The notes beneath the pieces are model-generated. The model was not told the origin of the DNA. It ran no database searches and saw only the letters and a list, made by a program, of their open reading frames with translations. A DNA stretch of 64,000 nucleotides from Lasioglossum baleicum (taxonomy: Eukaryota > Arthropoda > Insecta > Hymenoptera > Halictidae). The translations under genes were made by a program, and so were the position numbers. Shown here piece after piece: positions 60,458 to 64,000 of the stretch; within the stretch, counting starts at the first letter, position 1, and every line of letters begins with the position of its first letter. The stretch spans positions 18,180,618 to 18,244,617 of the forward strand of contig NC_134936.1 of the NCBI RefSeq assembly GCF_051020765.1, read 5' to 3'.

Positions 60458-60528
60458 ATCTGGACACGATGCTATATGGATACACGAACAACATATACGT
60501 GCTGGACCACACGCCCGAATCCTTGCCG
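60458..60528 (+). CDS. Fourth coding exon of the unrecognised gene
   Basis: This 71-base exon lies between a pyrimidine-rich acceptor ending GGATTTCAG and the donor CCG|GTGAGT. Entering in phase 1 it encodes D-LDTMLYGYTNNIYVLD followed by HTPESLP, residues 141-164 of the model with exon 3 included, and ends in phase 0. The peptide is typical of conserved protein: mixed hydrophobic and aromatic residues, no low complexity. Other frames are open because the exon is short, but they give Cys/Thr- or His/Arg-rich peptides that look unnatural. It can follow either exon 2 or exon 3 without a frame break. The remaining exons must lie beyond the right edge, because no further convincing exon is seen in the last 3.4 kb. 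I do not recognise the protein. Confidence 0.62.
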
Positions 60529-61526
60529 GTGAGTATACCATTCGGCACGCAAAGGGGATAGCAGGAGGGGATAGCAGAAGAGGGCCAATTAGACGCAACT
60601 ATTATTGCGCGATTGCGCTACCCCGCGTACGCGCGCTTTTAACTTGATTAACGGGGAACGCGCGGCACGTAGACGCGCGTTCACCGATTCCAAATTAATA
60701 TCGAAGCGGGTCGGGGGGCCGCGTACCGAATTCGGAAATTGGACCGCCGCGCCGAAGGCATTAACCTGCCGAACTTCTGACAGCGAAAAACCGTAATCGC
60801 GTTGCGACCACTGTACGGCCCGGTATCTGGTTTTTCGGCGGACAGCTTTTTGCACCGGAGCGTTATTAACCGTGACCTGCCATGGACCGCTCGAGCCATT
60901 TTTGCTCTCTATGCGCTCATTTTCCTGGTGGACTACCGTAACGAGATAGTGGCCTGTAATGAAGAACGTGGCAATAATGAACGGGTGATTTACAGAATAT
61001 TTAAAAGTTCACATTCCTTTCGCGACAGTTCTATTTGGGCCACTGCGGACCCAAGATCCGTATAATCATCATGATTATTAGGAAAGAATTGTCTCGGACA
61101 ATTCGGTCGTGTATCGACATCGAACGGTCCACGACCGCTTCCTCCGACGTGTGTACACGTTGTTGTATGTATATGTGTATAGCGTTCCGTGTGCCGTTTA
61201 CACAAGGCCGAATGTAATTTGCAGGAATCTCGATTTCGCGGTGACATAGACATTGAATTTCCGGTATCTCACTGTGGAGAATTGAATCGATCAATCAGTC
61301 GCAGTTCAGGGTAATTAGGTGGCACGATAAAATGTTTGCCAGAGCGGCGCGGCGGCGTAAACGAGGCACCCGTATATATGTATATATTTCGTCCCGGAGA
61401 TACTTGTCCACGGATAAATTCATTTCGAAGCAATTACGACGGCGCGGCGTGGCGCGGCGGCCCCGCGGGGCTTATAAAAATATTTTACTTGCAGAAACAA
61501 GTCGCTCGCCGAATTAACACCGGCGC

Positions 61527-61551
61527 GCGAGCCCGAGCCCGAGCCCGAGCC
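61527..61551. repeat. (GAGCCC)n hexamer repeat
   Basis: Four units of GAGCCC following CGCGC. Confidence 0.9.
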
Positions 61552-62125
61552 TATTTATTCGTGACCGAGGCCGGTGCTTGCTTCGATGTTTAATTCGACG
61601 ATTATCGAGCCACCGTTTATGGATTTCCGCGGACTCTTCGCGAGAGCGAACCGGCCTTAATCGGTCTGTGTACTGGGATACAGTGGTACTCTTCTGCCAT
61701 CGATGGCAGATCACGATGATTTTATTGCTGAAACAAATAGAGAAAACACCGCGTAACTAATTAAACAAAAGACAAACGAGAGCAAAGGTAAAGTTGAGGC
61801 TCGCGGTCGATTTAATAAACGCCTCGAGTATCGCGTGCACATTTAACATTTCATTCGAGCAACTTCCCCCCACGGTTCTTCCCGACATCTGAGCCGTCTC
61901 CGGAGAAAAGCGATCCAATCAGCGGTGACTGTGTACAAAACCGTACGAGTATGTGTAAAGAAACTTCAGCCATCCGGTATCCGCGGCGAGAAACTTGGAA
62001 AATGTCGCCCGGCGCGGCGAGGGAACTTCCGCGGAAAATAGTCGAGCGGCGTGTTCGCGGTAACTTCGATAAACGAGCTCGTTACAGGACAGCCTCGTAC
62101 GAGAAATATTCTCTTTGGGAAAATC

Positions 62126-62127
<2 letters not shown>

Positions 62128-62166
<39 letters not shown>
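62128..62166. repeat. (GA)n microsatellite
   Basis: About 19 GA units with one A insertion near the right end. Confidence 0.96.
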
Positions 62167-62167
<1 letters not shown>

Positions 62168-62744
62168 CTCGCCCCTGGATCGTTGCGAATCGTCGAATCT
62201 TTAGCGATAACGAGCGTAGAGTTCCCTGGACGACGACAACGATAACTCGGCCCGGGTAATTGAATCAAAAACGTTTCTCGGAGCTTTTAATTCGCACGGG
62301 AGCAAAGTCTCGAGACACAACCGAGAAAATTTTGCGCCAGCTATCTCGCGGGGTTTCGCGCAGTTCCCATGATGCTGGCGCGCGCACGGAACCCAGGAAT
62401 TTTCGAGGGGGAAAAAACTGGTCAGCGTTAACTTGTCCTTTTCCGTTCGAGCTATTTATCAGCGGCGAAAGGCGAAGTTCGCTCCTGGAAATACGAGAAC
62501 ATGCTGGATACGATTCCCGCGGGAGAGGGCTCCGTCCAGTCGCTCACCCGATACATCGAATCGGGTTTCGACTTGTTACCCGCCGGCATTTGATCTCTTC
62601 GCCGTTTCCCGTACGCTCTTTTGTCTGCTACCAGAGATCCAGAGTACGACGGCCTCTCGTCCTGGATCGTCCTTACTTACAATAGACCGAAGACTATCCC
62701 TCCAAGGATAAAGAACTGTCCCTCTACAGGGAAAATAATTACTA

Positions 62745-62944
62745 GACTGCGGATCTTTATGCAAAATAAAAATTGCTTGCACCAACTGCAAGCGACTGGA
62801 GCCACGTAAACAGTTCTCTCTTACTTGAATAATTTTAACAAGCTGAGAAAAATAGATTAGCACTCTTAAATCATTGCAACCTTTCCACTGTTTTAAATTG
62901 TACCCACTCAAATTTTTCTCATAAATGCATAAAATTCGCAGTCT
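62745..62944. mobile_element. 200 bp MITE, second copy of the GACTGCGGATC family
   Basis: The left end GACTGCGGATCTTTATGCA and the right end TGCATAAAATTCGCAGTC are inverted. TA flanks both sides (62743-62744 and 62945-62946), which supports a Tc1/mariner-type target. It interrupts the minus-strand protein-like frame that starts at 63088. Confidence 0.82.
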
Positions 62945-62950
62945 AATATT

Positions 62951-63088
62951 TACCAAGAGATCCAAACCTTGAACAAATTTCTCTCTGTCTTCCTCTACTT
63001 CGTGGGAAGAATTGTTTTCAAGCTTCTGCGAGCGTTTAGCTGAACGTTCTGTTTTTAATTTGTTCGAGGCAGGATCTTTCGTTAACAT
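62951..63088 (-). CDS. Doubtful minus-strand frame cut by a MITE
   Basis: From the ATG at 63088 (context GAAACATG, upstream in-frame TAG) the minus strand encodes about 46 residues, MLTKDPASNKLKTERSAKRS continuing through a Lys/Glu/Ser-rich segment to GLDLLV. The frame then runs into the MITE at 62745-62944, which supplies the rest of a 170-codon open frame. A GTAAAT at the junction could be a weak donor. The hydrophilic composition might represent a real exon or an old gene fragment. No family is recognised. Confidence 0.15.
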
Positions 63089-63777
63089 GTTTCCGAGCTA
63101 GCTGTCCGGTTTAGACAGGCTTGTCGGGGGTACACCATGGAATCGCTGCCAGTCTCTCGTGAAACTTTAATCAACAGGAAAAACTTGGTGGCCCCCGCGA
63201 CTTAAACTTTGACTGGACAGACCAAATATTATCTCTCGGTGTAGACCGGAGAGGGAAAGCTTCGTTTTTCAACGAAAAAGAACCACGGAGAGACTTTGTT
63301 TAACCGTCAAATATACTTTCCCCGAGAAACCTTCAACGGATGACCGCGTAGAACCGTGGAAATAATTTACGAACAACTTGTAATACCACCGTGTCCCAAC
63401 CAAGTCCTCCGTCTTTTCCAAATATTACTTTAAAGCTTCGTATTCCGACGTTTTTCTAATGTTTTCTACCACTCTTTTCTACAGATGCATAAAATTTTCT
63501 GAAAAATTAAAGAACAACTTCGGAAGTCGAATCAGTTGAAAGCTCCGTTCCGAATCGACGGAAATCCGTAAGATCACTCGAAGATACTTAACGCGAACAG
63601 GTGTAAAGAATAAAGTTCCCGCTGCCCGGATCGAATCCATTGAATCGGTGTCGAGTTTCGACGGCCATTCTTGGCTGCTTTTCGGTGAAGCGTTCGAGCG
63701 CGCGTTAAGCTACGCCGCGCCGTCGAAGGGTTCTCGGCAACGGGTTTCGGGTAACGGAACGCTCGGCAAAAGCGCAT

Positions 63778-63802
63778 CCCGTTTCCCGTTTCCCGTTTCC
63801 CG
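63778..63802. repeat. (TTTCCCG)n heptamer repeat
   Basis: About three and a half units of CCCGTTT. Confidence 0.9.
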
Positions 63803-64000
63803 TAGACGTTTACCGCGGTGGCCAATACCGTTGGACGCGAACGCTTTCAGAGCTGCGCAGATTTCCGAGGTTCCTTTCGACCGCTTGATACTCTGCCACT
63901 TGACGTCCCTGGATTCGCCAAAGTCGAATTTAAAGGAGCACTCCGAGAGTCATTTTCGCGAACAATTTAGAATTTTTTTAGAACAGAGAGAGAGGAACGA

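Larger units (their letters stand above)
60529..64000 (+). other. Start of intron 4, running off the window
   Basis: After the donor at 60529 no further plus-strand exon with good splice sites is seen. The stretch contains a short CGCCG-type array near 61438, a GAGCCC hexamer repeat near 61527-61551, a (GA)n tract at 62128-62166, a 200 bp MITE at 62745-62944, a minus-strand protein-like frame at 62951-63088 and a (TTTCCCG)n run near 63778-63802. Confidence 0.45.

Overview
The window looks like eukaryotic nuclear DNA from an arthropod, most likely a hymenopteran insect (bee, wasp or ant). Reasons: almost all of it is non-coding, the few convincing coding blocks are short exons with GT/AG splice sites, CpG is abundant rather than depleted, (GA)n/(CT)n microsatellites are long and frequent, and the recognisable mobile elements are small DNA transposons (mariner, Tc1-like, hAT-like and unclassified MITEs). 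There is no operon structure and no bacterial gene. The order-level assignment is an inference. No tRNA, rRNA, CRISPR array or LTR retrotransposon was recognised. Long open frames are common by chance in this CpG-rich DNA and are not annotated as genes. Layout: 1-5818 is upstream or 5' non-coding sequence with a repeat copy carrying a nested hAT-like MITE, a weak protein-like open frame near 4.56 kb and a long (GA)n tract. One plus-strand gene is supported by four exons with compatible phases: 5819-5992 (start codon), 6176-6308, 42395-42508 and 60458-60528. They are separated by introns of 183 bp, about 36.1 kb and about 17.9 kb, and the gene continues past the right edge. The visible 164 residues do not match a family I recognise. 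The window is therefore mainly the inside of one large gene. Intron 2 (6309-42394) holds a second copy of the repeat near 3.4 kb, a deleted Tc1-like element with a transposase remnant, several MITEs, and candidate extra exons at 15254 and 38238. Intron 3 (42509-60457) holds degenerate ~120 bp tandem repeats, a deleted mariner, a mariner MITE and long CT tracts. The partial intron 4 (60529-64000) holds another MITE copy and a minus-strand protein-like frame. Three layers of unexplained structure run through the window: (1) clusters of a degenerate motif close to GGTCAGACAAGTGGAATA in seven patches, all between 31.8 and 58.5 kb; (2) more than twenty dispersed short arrays of the pentamer CGCCG in both orientations; (3) a ~440 bp repeat pair sharing about 140 identical bases and a conserved internal stem, one copy of which preserves an exact hAT-like insertion whose empty site survives in the other copy.
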